From: Lachnospiraceae bacterium
GTDB taxonomy: Bacteria > Bacillota > Clostridia > Lachnospirales > Lachnospiraceae
Direction of reading: 5' to 3'
Assembly (NCBI GenBank): GCA_017621815.1
Contig: JAGASK010000050.1
Location: 23,972 to 87,971, forward strand
DNA: 64,000 bases
Shown: positions 45,713 through 54,365 of the stretch, one piece after another
Layout of the letters: each line of letters starts with the position of its first letter
Numbering within the stretch: position 1 is the stretch's first letter
Notes under the pieces: generated by a model
What the model was told of the DNA's origin: nothing
What the model saw: only the letters and a program-made list of their open reading frames with translations
Database searches by the model: none
Program-made: the position numbers and the translations under genes

Positions 45713-46894
45713 TTGGACAGAATGAAGGAAAAGCTTTTTGAACTTGCAAAAATCGGACAGGATTCGGAGGGCGGAATCAGCCGTGTTTTCGGAAGCGAAG
45801 CCATGAAGGAAGGTCAGCAGGCGGTTGAGAAATATTTTTGTGAATGTGGGCTTAAAACCTGGACGGATTCTGCAGGAAATGTCCATGGCGTGCTTTCATC
45901 AGGCAGGGAGAATGCGAAGGAGATTTTTATCGGTTCTCATATAGATACGGTCAGGCAGGGCGGCATTTTTGACGGCCTGCTTGGAGTTGTTGCAGGAGCG
46001 GAAACGGCAGCAAGGCTTTTAAGGGAGAAGGTTACTCTTACCAAAGATGTTCACATTATTGCCACTAATGGCGAAGAAGGAAATGAGCTTGGAGGAACCT
46101 TCGGCAGCAGGGCAATGATGGGGCTTCTTCCTGTGGATTCAAAGGAATATCTTGAAAAAGCGGCAAGCTTTGGCTTTTCCAAAGAGGATTTATTAAAAGC
46201 AAGTTTAAATACGGACAGGGCAGCATGTTATCTTGAACTGCATATTGAGCAGGGTCCCACGCTTTATAAGCATAAAGAGCAGATTGGCATTGTAACCGGA
46301 ATTGTGGGGCTTAGAAGATATCAGGTGACTGTTTACGGCATCAGTAATCATGCGGGCACAACTATGATGGAAGACAGGGAAGATGCACTTGTTGCGGCTT
46401 CACGGATTATTTTAATGGGAGATGAACTGGCAAGGAAGGCGGGACATCATTTGGTGGAGACTGTAGGTGTGATGAAGGTATATCCCTGCAGTGCACCCGT
46501 GATTCCGAACAGAGTGGAAATGATTCTGGAAATCAGAAATGAAGAGGAGACATTGATGGATGACTTTATGGCAGAGTTTACACAGCAGGCAGAAAGCATG
46601 GCAAGGGTAAAAATAGAACCTATTGTGGCAAAGGCACCTGTTAAATGCAGGGAAGAGCTGGTGAACTTTATAGAAAAGGCCTGTAAAGAAGAAGCGGTAC
46701 GGTATCGGAGGATGCCAAGCGGTGCCACCCATGACGGCAATGCAATGGCTGTCAAAATGCCTGTAGGCATGATTTTTGTGCCGAGTAAGGATGGAATCAG
46801 CCATTCCAAAGATGAATGGACTGAGTGGAAAGATATAGAGTGTGGTATGGAAGTTTTATGGAAAGTGTTACTATTACTGGAAAAGGAGGAATAG
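45713..46894 (+). CDS. M20 family N-carbamoyl-L-amino acid hydrolase / allantoate amidohydrolase-like
   Basis: 393 aa from a TTG at 45713 with GGAGAG six bases upstream; an ATG at 45722 is the alternative. Metal ligands: SHIDTVRQGGIFDGLLG, NGEEGNELGGTF (Glu pair) and LHIEQGPTL; the dimerisation domain contains GISNHAGTTMM. It hydrolyses N-carbamoyl amino acids to amino acid, CO2 and ammonia, or a related ureide. Its placement directly before a hydantoinase and a hydantoin racemase fits an Hyu-type pathway. The gene is 4 bp from the next start. Confidence 0.87.
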   Translation: MDRMKEKLFELAKIGQDSEGGISRVFGSEAMKEGQQAVEKYFCECGLKTWTDSAGNVHGVLSSGRENAKEIFIGSHIDTVRQGGIFDGLLGVVAGAETAARLLREKVTLTKDVHIIATNGEEGNELGGTFGSRAMMGLLPVDSKEYLEKAASFGFSKEDLLKASLNTDRAACYLELHIEQGPTLYKHKEQIGIVTGIVGLRRYQVTVYGISNHAGTTMMEDREDALVAASRIILMGDELARKAGHHLVETVGVMKVYPCSAPVIPNRVEMILEIRNEEETLMDDFMAEFTQQAESMARVKIEPIVAKAPVKCREELVNFIEKACKEEAVRYRRMPSGATHDGNAMAVKMPVGMIFVPSKDGISHSKDEWTEWKDIECGMEVLWKVLLLLEKEE

Positions 46895-46898
46895 AAAA

Positions 46899-48296
46899 TT
46901 GCTGGATTTATGGATTCAAAACGGAAATGTTTTTCTGGATGGATGTTTTTCACTTGCAAGCATAGGAGTAAAGGATGGTAAAATCGTAATAATCGCCGAT
47001 CCGGAGGAAACAATTCCTGCAAAAGAAGTATTGGATTTGGGAGGCCAGTATCTGATACCGGGGGCAATTGATACACATATGCATGTCCGGGATCCGGGAC
47101 ACATTGAAAGGGGTAACTTTTATACGGAAACGCTGGCGGCTGCTGCGGGCGGAGTTACAACCATCATGGAACATCCTATCAGTGTTCCTCCCCAATATAA
47201 TGTGGAGATTCTGGAAAACAGGATAAAGAGGGCACAGGAACAGTGTGTAGTTGATTATTGCTTTTATGGAGCAGCAGGGGGAGAATTTCCGGAAGAAATT
47301 ACGAAGCTGGCAGCGGATGGAAGGATTGTGGCATTCAAAACCTTTCTGCATGCGGCTCCAAACGGACGGGAACAGGAATTCAAAGGCCTTACCATGGCAG
47401 ATGACGGTCAGCTGATAACAGGAATGCAGGAACTGGCAAAAACAGGGCTTATCTGTGCGTTTCATGCGGAAGACAATGACCTGATTCAATACTATATTAA
47501 GAAGTTTAAAGCAGAAGGAAGATGCTCAGGAAGGGATCATGCTTTAAGCCGGCCGCCGGTTACCGAAGTGCAGAGTGTGGAGAGGGTGCTTCGTTTTGCA
47601 AAGGAAACGGGAGCCAGAGTGGAAATTGCCCATGTATCCACGCCTGAGGCTATGGAATTATTAAAAAAAGCAAAAAGGGAAGGCCTGGATGTGTATGCGG
47701 AAACCTGTCCTCATTATCTGTTTCTGAATGAAGATGATTTGGAAAAATACGGACCTTTTGCCAAGTGCAATCCCCCCTTAAGGAAGCAGGAACTGGTGGA
47801 GGAATTGTGGAAATATGTAAATGACGGTACAGTGGATTATATCGGCAGTGACCACAGTCCTTTTCTTTACGAAGAAAAGACCAGGGGACTTGAAGATATT
47901 TTTGCAGCCGTTTCAGGTTTTCCGGGAGTGGACTTAAGGCTTCCTTTGATGCTGAATGCGGTAACGGAAGGAAAGGTAAGTCTTAATAAAGTGGTAGAGC
48001 TTTTATGCGTAAATCCTGCCAGAATATTTGATATCTTCCCAAGGAAGGGAACGATTCGTGTGGGGGCGGACGCAGATTTTGCGGTATTTAATTTAAATGA
48101 AGAAACAATAGTGGATAAAGAGAAGAACTATTCTCATGCAAAGGATATAGCTGTACCTTATGACGGAAGAAAGCTTCACTGCCGGATTACGTATACGGTT
48201 TTAAGAGGACGTATTATCATGAAAAACGGCATAGTAGACGAAAGTGCAAAGGCATACGGACGGCTTATATGTCCTCAGAAAGGAAAAAAAGAATGA
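46899..48296 (+). CDS. Hydantoinase/allantoinase-type cyclic amidohydrolase
   Basis: 465 aa from a TTG at 46899 with AAAAGGAGG nine bases upstream. THMHVRDPGHIERG provides the HxH metal pair and the substrate Arg; the Lys in AFKTFLHA is the expected carbamylated bridge; CAFHAED, EIAHVSTP and GSDHSPF give the remaining His and Asp ligands. This fits the allantoinase/dihydroorotase-III/hydantoinase branch. It opens a cyclic ureide to a carbamoyl compound, which the M20 enzyme upstream would cleave. Its stop overlaps the racemase ATG (ATGA). Confidence 0.87.
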   Translation: MLDLWIQNGNVFLDGCFSLASIGVKDGKIVIIADPEETIPAKEVLDLGGQYLIPGAIDTHMHVRDPGHIERGNFYTETLAAAAGGVTTIMEHPISVPPQYNVEILENRIKRAQEQCVVDYCFYGAAGGEFPEEITKLAADGRIVAFKTFLHAAPNGREQEFKGLTMADDGQLITGMQELAKTGLICAFHAEDNDLIQYYIKKFKAEGRCSGRDHALSRPPVTEVQSVERVLRFAKETGARVEIAHVSTPEAMELLKKAKREGLDVYAETCPHYLFLNEDDLEKYGPFAKCNPPLRKQELVEELWKYVNDGTVDYIGSDHSPFLYEEKTRGLEDIFAAVSGFPGVDLRLPLMLNAVTEGKVSLNKVVELLCVNPARIFDIFPRKGTIRVGADADFAVFNLNEETIVDKEKNYSHAKDIAVPYDGRKLHCRITYTVLRGRIIMKNGIVDESAKAYGRLICPQKGKKE

Positions 48297-48979
48297 AGCA
48301 GAAAATGAAAATTGTAGTCCTTAATCCAAACAGTTCCGAAGAAATGACTCATGCCATAGCAAGAAGTGCAAGAAAATATGCGCAGAACCGTTTTGAAGTG
48401 CTGGCAATTACAGATAACGGAGCTCCTGAATTTATTGACTATCCGGAGGATGTGGCAAAAGCGACTAAGGATATGATGCAGATAATTAAGGATCATGAAT
48501 ATATTGCGGATGCGTTCGTGATTGCATGTCACTGCGACCCAAATGTAAAGCTGCTGCGGCAGATTTCCAAAAAGCCGGTGATTGGAATCGGTGAAGCCTC
48601 CATGCGGCTTGCGGCTATGCTGGGAGCCAGATTTTCTGTGATAACCACCGATTTACATTCGGTAACCCAGAAGTATGAATTGATTCATGAATATGGCCTG
48701 GAGCGTTACTGCGCTTCGGTACGGGTAAGGGATAAAAGCATTGAAGACGAAATGGAAGCTTACGAACAGGCAGCCCGGAAGGCTATAGAAGAAGATTTGG
48801 CAGAGGTAATTGTACTCGGATGTGCAGGACTTTGCGAAATGGCAGAAGAACTGACAAAGCGGCTGAAGGTGCCTGTTCTGGATGGGGTTGTCTGCGGGCT
48901 GATTCTGGCAGAGGGAATGGTAAACGCCGGATACCGGACAAGCAAGGTGCGGTTTTATGCAGGAAAAAATGACCTGTAA
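48293..48979 (+). CDS. Asp/Glu/hydantoin racemase family protein
   Basis: 228 aa from the ATG at 48293. KIVVLNPNSSEEMTHAI is the hydantoin-racemase start. The two catalytic cysteines are in IACHCDPNV and LGCAGLCEM. It would interconvert enantiomers of a cyclic ureide (hydantoin or allantoin) so the stereospecific enzymes upstream can act. It is the last gene of the cluster, followed by a terminator-like hairpin at 49031. Confidence 0.85.
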   Translation: MKQKMKIVVLNPNSSEEMTHAIARSARKYAQNRFEVLAITDNGAPEFIDYPEDVAKATKDMMQIIKDHEYIADAFVIACHCDPNVKLLRQISKKPVIGIGEASMRLAAMLGARFSVITTDLHSVTQKYELIHEYGLERYCASVRVRDKSIEDEMEAYEQAARKAIEEDLAEVIVLGCAGLCEMAEELTKRLKVPVLDGVVCGLILAEGMVNAGYRTSKVRFYAGKNDL

Positions 48980-48983
48980 AATC

Positions 48984-49012
48984 TTGCAAAAATAATTTGA
49001 ATAGTTTATTAT
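48984..49012 (+). promoter_or_regulatory. Promoter of the LuxR-type regulator gene
   Basis: TTGCAA (48984-48989), 17 bases, TATTAT (49007-49012). Expected start near 49018, about 13 bases before the hairpin at 49031. Confidence 0.5.
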
Positions 49013-49030
49013 ATATGTGAAATTGCAAAG

Positions 49031-49064
49031 AAGCAGTGACTCTTTAGGGGTTTACTGCTTTTTT
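49031..49064 (+). terminator. Intrinsic terminator in the leader of the LuxR gene
   Basis: AAGCAGT (49031-49037) pairs with ACTGCTT (49054-49060), with partial pairing inside, followed by a T-run. It ends 37 bases before the LuxR ATG. It may terminate the ureide operon, attenuate luxR, or both. Confidence 0.65.
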
Positions 49065-49101
49065 GCTTTATAAGATTATGGGACATTGCAGGAGGAAGGC
49101 C

Positions 49102-49857
49102 ATGAAAACGTTAGACACTAATGACTGGCTGGTACTGAACAGCATTATTTATAAAATTTATACGGTGGAAGATGAGAAAAAAATGCGGATTGCTTTTTTA
49201 GAGCAGCTGAAAATGATTATTGATTTTGATGCTGCTGATTTTTATCTGGCCAAAGATGAGGGAGTAAACGGAGAAACAGGTCTGGTAAATCCGGTGGCGT
49301 ATAATTGCGACTGCGTATCGGGAGATTATGATGCGCTGGATTACAGCCGCGGTATTTTGTACAGCGGAAAAAGCATGGTATACCGGGAAACAGATATTAT
49401 TGATGATGAGAAAAGAAAAATCAGCGAATATTACCAAAAGGTATATAAGCCCAATAACTGGCACTATTCCATGCAGATAATATTGGCAAAGGATAAACAG
49501 TTTCTGGGTGTGGCCACACTGTACCGTTCCATTGGAAAGGATAATTTTGAGTATGATGATATCTTTCTGGTGGATATGCTGCGTGACCATTTATCCTTCC
49601 GTCTCAGTAAGGAAAGAAAGAACCGCCTGGAAAATCCCCATAAGTGGACTATCATGGAGGCTGCGGAGGAATTTCAGCTTACCAGGCGTGAGGAGATGGT
49701 GCTGCAGTGCATTATGGAAGGAAAGGATAAGGAAGAAATCTGCAATGAGCTGGTAATCAGCGTCAATACTTTTAAGAAACATTCTTTGAATATATATCGT
49801 AAGCTTGGAGTGAATAACAGGGTACAGCTGTTCAAAAAAATATTGGAAAAGGAGTAA
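49102..49857 (+). CDS. LuxR-family (GerE HTH) transcriptional regulator
   Basis: 251 aa from the ATG at 49102 (GGAGGAAGG upstream). The N-terminal 180 residues look like a GAF/PAS-type sensor fold (FDAADFYLAKDEG, IILAKDKQFLGVATLYRS). The C-terminal HTH reads LTRREEMVLQCIMEGKDKEEICNELVISVNTFKKH and ends with YRKLGVNNR, standard for GerE domains. It is not a response regulator, since no Asp receiver is present. It lies between the ureide and polyamine clusters and may control either. Confidence 0.82.
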   Translation: MKTLDTNDWLVLNSIIYKIYTVEDEKKMRIAFLEQLKMIIDFDAADFYLAKDEGVNGETGLVNPVAYNCDCVSGDYDALDYSRGILYSGKSMVYRETDIIDDEKRKISEYYQKVYKPNNWHYSMQIILAKDKQFLGVATLYRSIGKDNFEYDDIFLVDMLRDHLSFRLSKERKNRLENPHKWTIMEAAEEFQLTRREEMVLQCIMEGKDKEEICNELVISVNTFKKHSLNIYRKLGVNNRVQLFKKILEKE

Positions 49858-49922
49858 TTATTATGAAGTAATACTACCCAAAAGGAGCAGAAAAATTACG
49901 AAAGTGAATCATTGTAATAAAT

Positions 49923-49951
49923 TTGTGAAAGGTTTATAGTTGCATTAAATT
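49923..49951 (+). promoter_or_regulatory. Promoter of the PII-potABCD operon
   Basis: TTGTGA (49923-49928), 17 bases, TAAATT (49946-49951); expected start near 49958, ten bases before the hairpin at 49968. A moderate match. Confidence 0.4.
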
Positions 49952-49967
49952 AAATGATATTTAATGA

Positions 49968-50002
49968 AAGCAACGGAGCTTGAGGGCTTCGTTGCTTTTT
50001 TT
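49968..50002 (+). terminator. Leader terminator of the PII-potABCD operon
   Basis: A 12-bp stem (49968-49979 with 49986-49997, one G-U pair), loop TTGAGG, then a T-run. The left arm includes AAAGCAACGGAGC, an exact 13-base match to the leader at 58354 upstream of the putrescine aminotransferase gene. Confidence 0.75.
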
Positions 50003-50029
50003 ATCTGACAATAGGAAGGAGCTGTGTGA

Positions 50030-50377
50030 ATGAAAGAAATGATTATCATAATCCGGCCGGAAAAACTGGAGAAGGTAAAGCAGATTTTTGATGAAGCGGG
50101 CTTAGGTGGTATTTCCATTACCAGTGTTATGGGATGCGGAACCCAGCGGGGACTGGAGACAGAACCTGAAATGCAGGGAATAAAAGCAAGTGTCAATCTG
50201 CTGCCTAAAATCAGGGTGGAAATTGTAGTAGAGGATGATAAGGTGGAAGAAATCATTACTGATTTGCGTGACAAGGTAGCTACAGGGCATGTGGGTGACG
50301 GAAAAATTTTTATCAGAAACGTGGAAGATGCCGTTCGTATCAGAACGGGTGAGCGGGGCAATAAAGCTCTTTATTAA
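50030..50377 (+). CDS. PII-family nitrogen regulatory protein lacking the T-loop tyrosine (first copy)
   Basis: 115 aa. Gln39 (GCGTQRG), the B-loop TGHVGDGKIF (85-94) and the C-loop RIRTGERG (103-110) match PII, so ATP and 2-oxoglutarate binding should be kept. The T-loop (41-60) is two residues longer than E. coli GlnB and has no tyrosine, so it cannot be uridylylated at Tyr51. PII proteins report nitrogen/energy status by binding partner proteins. No amtB or glnA is nearby; instead it is followed 27 bp later by the polyamine ATPase. NifI-type relatives are an alternative label. Confidence 0.88.
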   Translation: MKEMIIIIRPEKLEKVKQIFDEAGLGGISITSVMGCGTQRGLETEPEMQGIKASVNLLPKIRVEIVVEDDKVEEIITDLRDKVATGHVGDGKIFIRNVEDAVRIRTGERGNKALY

Positions 50378-50404
50378 ATCAGACGGCAAAAAGAGGTGAC
50401 AGTT

Positions 50405-51520
50405 GTGGAAGAAAAGAAAATAATTGTTGAAATTAAAAATGTGAATAAAGTTTATCAGGGTACCAATGCGGTAGTAAAGGACTTGAATTTGAATGTATAT
50501 GAAGGGGAATTCCTGACCCTGCTTGGTTCATCGGGCTGCGGTAAAACAACAACTCTGCGCATGATAGCGGGCTTTGAGGATATTACAAGCGGAACCATAT
50601 TGGTAGAGGGAGAAAATATTGAGGATAAGGAGCCCTTTGAAAGGAATGTCAATACTGTCTTCCAGACTTATGCCCTTTTCCCCCATATGACCGTATTTGA
50701 TAATGTGGCCTATGGTTTGAAAATAAAGAAAAAGCCTAAGGGTGAAATTAAAACGAAGGTTATGGAAATGCTTGAACTGGTTCAGCTCGGAGGTTTTGAA
50801 AAAAGATATCCTTCCCAGCTTTCCGGCGGACAGAAACAAAGAGTTGCCATAGCAAGGGCGCTGATTAACCAGCCGAGAGTGCTTCTTTTGGATGAGCCTC
50901 TGGGGGCTCTGGATTTAAAACTCAGGAAGCAGATGCAGCTGGAGCTTAAAAGACTGCAGAGAAAATTAAAGATAACATTTATTTATGTTACCCATGATCA
51001 GGAAGAAGCCCTGTCCATGAGTGACAGGATTGCCATTATGAATGACGGTATTTTACAGCAGGTCGGCACGCCTGTTGAAATTTATGAGCAGCCGGCAACC
51101 AGATTTGTAGCCTCCTTTATCGGAGAGACCAATCTCTTTGACGGCGCTGTAAGCAGCGTGGACGGGGATAAGGTTTCCGTATCCATTGAAAGCGGCGTTA
51201 TTACGGGAAAAGGTACGGATTTTAAGGTTGGTGAGATGGTTGCGGTATCCGTAAGACCCGAAAGAATCAAGTATTCCGTTAGGCCGGTGGAAGGCTTTAC
51301 AGTTCCGGCTGCGGTAAAGGAACAGGTTTATGTAGGTTCCGTGCTGAAAACCATTGTGGTTTTGCCCAATGGAAATGAAATCAGGATTGAGAGGCTGGCA
51401 GGTGAAGAACTTCCGGCAGAGGGCATGGTTTATCTGTACTGGAAGGATGAAGACGCTAAAATTATTCATTCCTTTGATAACAATATTTTTGCAGCTATTG
51501 ATAATATTCAGCTTGCGTAA
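50405..51520 (+). CDS. potA: Spermidine/putrescine ABC transporter ATP-binding protein
   Basis: 371 aa from a GTG at 50405 (AAGAGG eight bases upstream; a GTG at 50396 is the alternative). Walker A GSSGCGKTT, signature LSGGQKQR, Walker B VLLLDEPLGALDLKLR and a TOBE domain in the last 100 residues (VRPERIKYS) are typical of PotA. It hydrolyses ATP to drive polyamine uptake with PotB, PotC and PotD. It follows the first PII gene by 27 bp, suggesting the PII protein may bind this transporter. Confidence 0.9.
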   Translation: MEEKKIIVEIKNVNKVYQGTNAVVKDLNLNVYEGEFLTLLGSSGCGKTTTLRMIAGFEDITSGTILVEGENIEDKEPFERNVNTVFQTYALFPHMTVFDNVAYGLKIKKKPKGEIKTKVMEMLELVQLGGFEKRYPSQLSGGQKQRVAIARALINQPRVLLLDEPLGALDLKLRKQMQLELKRLQRKLKITFIYVTHDQEEALSMSDRIAIMNDGILQQVGTPVEIYEQPATRFVASFIGETNLFDGAVSSVDGDKVSVSIESGVITGKGTDFKVGEMVAVSVRPERIKYSVRPVEGFTVPAAVKEQVYVGSVLKTIVVLPNGNEIRIERLAGEELPAEGMVYLYWKDEDAKIIHSFDNNIFAAIDNIQLA

Positions 51521-51548
51521 GGCAGTGCTGGGAAGGAGACAGGAAAAG

Positions 51549-52418
51549 ATGAAGAAAAAGAAAAATTTCAGGGGCAATACCCTTCCGGCACTTGTAATGG
51601 TGGGTCCGGTAACCTTGTGGCTTCTTTTGCTGGTAGCAGTGCCGCTTATTTATGTGGTATTTATGACCTTTTGCAGTTTGGATGCCAATTACAATCTGGT
51701 TTTTACCTTTACCCTGGATAATTATAAACGGCTGTTTGATGCCAATTACGTGCAGATATATGCACAGTCGCTGCTCATTGCTTTTTCCACCACATTGATT
51801 TGTATTATAGCAGGATATCCTTTTGCTTTTCTTATAGCCAGGGTATTTACCAAAAAGAAAGCCATTTTGTATATGCTGGTAATTATTCCCTTCTGGACCA
51901 ATTCGCTGATCCGTATTTATGGGTGGAGAACTTTTCTCGGCAGCAGCGGCTGGCTGAATAATATGTTGACAAAGCTTCACATTATCAGTGAGCCGGCAGA
52001 ATTTTTGTTTAACAGGGGAACCATTATTCTGGGTATGGTATACTGCCTGATTCCCTACATGATTCTGCCTTTATATACGGCAGTGGAAAAACTGGATAAA
52101 AGCATGATAGAAGCATCGAAAGACCTTGGTGCTAAGGGACCGGCTACTTTTTTAAAGGTAATTCTTCCCATGACGGCAAGCGGTATTTTTTCCGGCTCCA
52201 TTATGGTGTTTATACCCTGCCTCGGGTATTTCTTTGTAGCGGATATACTTGGCGGAGGCAAATCGGATGTCATAGGAAATCTGATTGAAAGACAGTTTCA
52301 GAGCGGCAATAACTGGCCTCTGGGCGCAGCGCTGTCTGTTATCCTGATAGCAATTACTCTGCTTCTTGTAAAAATATATCAGATATGCGGCGGGGATATG
52401 GAGAATCTGGGAGTATAG
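51549..52418 (+). CDS. potB: Spermidine/putrescine ABC transporter permease PotB
   Basis: 289 aa from the ATG at 51549 (GGAAGGAGA upstream); the frame is open further upstream only inside potA. Six predicted membrane segments start after RGNTLPALVMVGPVTLWLL. The EAA loop is EASKDLGAKGPATFLKVILP. FWTNSLIRIYGWRTFL is conserved in PotB. It is followed 24 bp later by potC. Confidence 0.9.
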   Translation: MKKKKNFRGNTLPALVMVGPVTLWLLLLVAVPLIYVVFMTFCSLDANYNLVFTFTLDNYKRLFDANYVQIYAQSLLIAFSTTLICIIAGYPFAFLIARVFTKKKAILYMLVIIPFWTNSLIRIYGWRTFLGSSGWLNNMLTKLHIISEPAEFLFNRGTIILGMVYCLIPYMILPLYTAVEKLDKSMIEASKDLGAKGPATFLKVILPMTASGIFSGSIMVFIPCLGYFFVADILGGGKSDVIGNLIERQFQSGNNWPLGAALSVILIAITLLLVKIYQICGGDMENLGV

Positions 52419-52442
52419 GTTGAAAAATAGGAGGACTTGAAC

Positions 52443-53243
52443 ATGAACAGAAGAATAAAAGAAAAAATCAAATATACGGCGGGAATTATCTATTGTGCAC
52501 TGGTTTATGTTTTTCTGTTTCTGCCTATCGTAGTAATTGTGGTAAACTCCTTTAACGCTACTACCTCAAAGCCTTATCTTTCCTGGAAGGGCTTCACCTT
52601 TGCATGGTATGGTAAATTGTTTGAAAATACAGTACTGCTTGCATCCTTCGGGCATACGGTTTTACTGGCGGTTGTCAGTACACTGCTTTCCACGGCCATC
52701 GGCACTTTGGCGGCGGTAGGAATGTATAAATATCATTTTAAGGGCAAGGGGCTTATTGACGGCCTGTTATATATACCGGTAGTTATTCCGGAAATAGTGC
52801 TCGGTATTTCGCTGCTGACGGTATTTGCCAAGGCAAGTGTTCCAAGGGGAATGATTACGCTGGTTCTGGCCCATGTAACCTTCAGTATACCCTTTGTAAT
52901 CTTTAATATCAGGGCAAGGCTTTCGGGATATGATAATTCCATTGAGGAGGCTTCCATGGATTTGGGAGCAAACAGGGTGTATACCTTTTTTCATATAACC
53001 CTGCCGGTGCTGGCGCCGGGCATCGGGGGAGGTGCACTTCTTGCCTTTACACTTTCCATTGATGATGTTATTATCAGCTATTTTACGAACGGACAGGTAA
53101 AGACCTTCCCTCTTAAGGTAATGGAAAGCATTAAGAGCGGTGTGGCGCCGGATGTAAATGCACTTTCAACCTTGATTTTAGTGGGAACTTCTCTTTTAGT
53201 CATACTGACTCAAAGCGGAATTTTCTCTAAACATAAAAAATAA
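52443..53243 (+). CDS. potC: Spermidine/putrescine ABC transporter permease PotC
   Basis: 266 aa from the ATG at 52443 (AGGAGG upstream). Hydrophobic spans are interrupted by VVIVVNSFNATTSKPYLSW and the EAA loop EASMDLGANRVYTFFHITLP; LSIDDVIISYFTNG is a PotC hallmark. It pairs with PotB to form the polyamine channel. Confidence 0.92.
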   Translation: MNRRIKEKIKYTAGIIYCALVYVFLFLPIVVIVVNSFNATTSKPYLSWKGFTFAWYGKLFENTVLLASFGHTVLLAVVSTLLSTAIGTLAAVGMYKYHFKGKGLIDGLLYIPVVIPEIVLGISLLTVFAKASVPRGMITLVLAHVTFSIPFVIFNIRARLSGYDNSIEEASMDLGANRVYTFFHITLPVLAPGIGGGALLAFTLSIDDVIISYFTNGQVKTFPLKVMESIKSGVAPDVNALSTLILVGTSLLVILTQSGIFSKHKK

Positions 53244-53282
53244 GTTATGGTACTGCATAAGCGGTACGGACAGGAGGATGTT

Positions 53283-54347
53283 ATGAAAAAGAAAATTATG
53301 AGTCTGGTTTTAGCAGCAGCTTTAACTGTGTCGGTGGTATTGACAGGCTGCGGAAGCAAGGAAACATCAGCAAATGCAGATGCGGGAGAACTTAATTTGT
53401 TTATCTGGACAGAATATGTGCCGGACAGTGTATTTGACAAATTTACGGAAGAAACAGGAATTAAGGTAAATGTAACCACTTTTTCTTCTAATGAAGATAT
53501 GCTGGCAAAAGTGAAGTCGGAAGCACCCGGCGCTTATGATATTATCCAGCCCAGCGATTATATGGTGTCACAGCTGATTGCTCAGGATATGCTGGCAGAG
53601 CTTGATAAGGATGCTCTCACCAATCTTTCCAATATCGGAGAGGAATATCTTGACCCTGTGTATGACCCGGGCAATGTATATTCAGTGCCTTATCAGGGCG
53701 GTGTGGCTGCCATTGCAGTTAATACTGACAAAGTAGATGTTGAAATTACCAGCTATGACGATTTATTTGACCCGGCGCTTGCCAATTCCATTGTGCTTTT
53801 AGATGATTTTCGTGCCATTATCGGTATGACAGCAAGGAGCATGGGCTACAGCATGAATGAAACCGACCCGGCAAAACTTGCAGAAATCAAGGAAAAATTG
53901 CTTACACTTAAATCCAATGTCAAGCTGTACGATTCTGATTCGCCTAAGTCGGCTTTGATTTCCGGGGACTGTTCCGTAGGAATGATTTGGAATGCCGAAA
54001 TTGCTTTATCCATGGCGGAAAACAGCAATATTGAAGTTGTGTTCCCGAAGGAGGGGCCTTACGTATTTATGGATAACTGGTGCATCACCAAAGAAAGTCC
54101 TAACTATGATAATGCCATGAAGTTTATTAATTTCATGATGGACCCGGAGGTAGTGCAGATGGTGCTTGCAGAGTTTCCTTATCTTAATCCCAACAAGACT
54201 GCAGTAGAAGCTATGGGTGAAGAATATTCAGGCAATCCCGCAAAGAATCCTCCCGCAGAAGTAATTGCTTCCGGTGAATATGTGGAAAATCTGGATGTGG
54301 ATACACTTGCCGTTTATGATGAAATGTGGACGGAATTGAAGAAATAA
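53283..54347 (+). CDS. potD: Spermidine/putrescine-binding lipoprotein PotD
   Basis: 354 aa from the ATG at 53283 (AGGAGG upstream). The lipobox is LTGCGS. The mature start ELNLFIWTEYVPDSVFDKF and later IIQPSDYMVSQL, YSVPYQGG and VFMDNWCITKES match PotD/PotF-type polyamine-binding proteins; the Trp and acidic residues line the polyamine site. Whether it prefers putrescine, spermidine or agmatine is not decidable, but the enzyme context favours putrescine or agmatine. Confidence 0.9.
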   Translation: MKKKIMSLVLAAALTVSVVLTGCGSKETSANADAGELNLFIWTEYVPDSVFDKFTEETGIKVNVTTFSSNEDMLAKVKSEAPGAYDIIQPSDYMVSQLIAQDMLAELDKDALTNLSNIGEEYLDPVYDPGNVYSVPYQGGVAAIAVNTDKVDVEITSYDDLFDPALANSIVLLDDFRAIIGMTARSMGYSMNETDPAKLAEIKEKLLTLKSNVKLYDSDSPKSALISGDCSVGMIWNAEIALSMAENSNIEVVFPKEGPYVFMDNWCITKESPNYDNAMKFINFMMDPEVVQMVLAEFPYLNPNKTAVEAMGEEYSGNPAKNPPAEVIASGEYVENLDVDTLAVYDEMWTELKK

Positions 54348-54365
54348 GCGGAAAGGAGAGCGTAA

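Noticed and set aside
49931-49945. Sigma-54 promoter (GG...GC) before the first PII gene
   Set aside because: The spacing between GG and GC is nine, not ten, and TGGCAC is poorly matched; no sigma-54 activator gene is adjacent.
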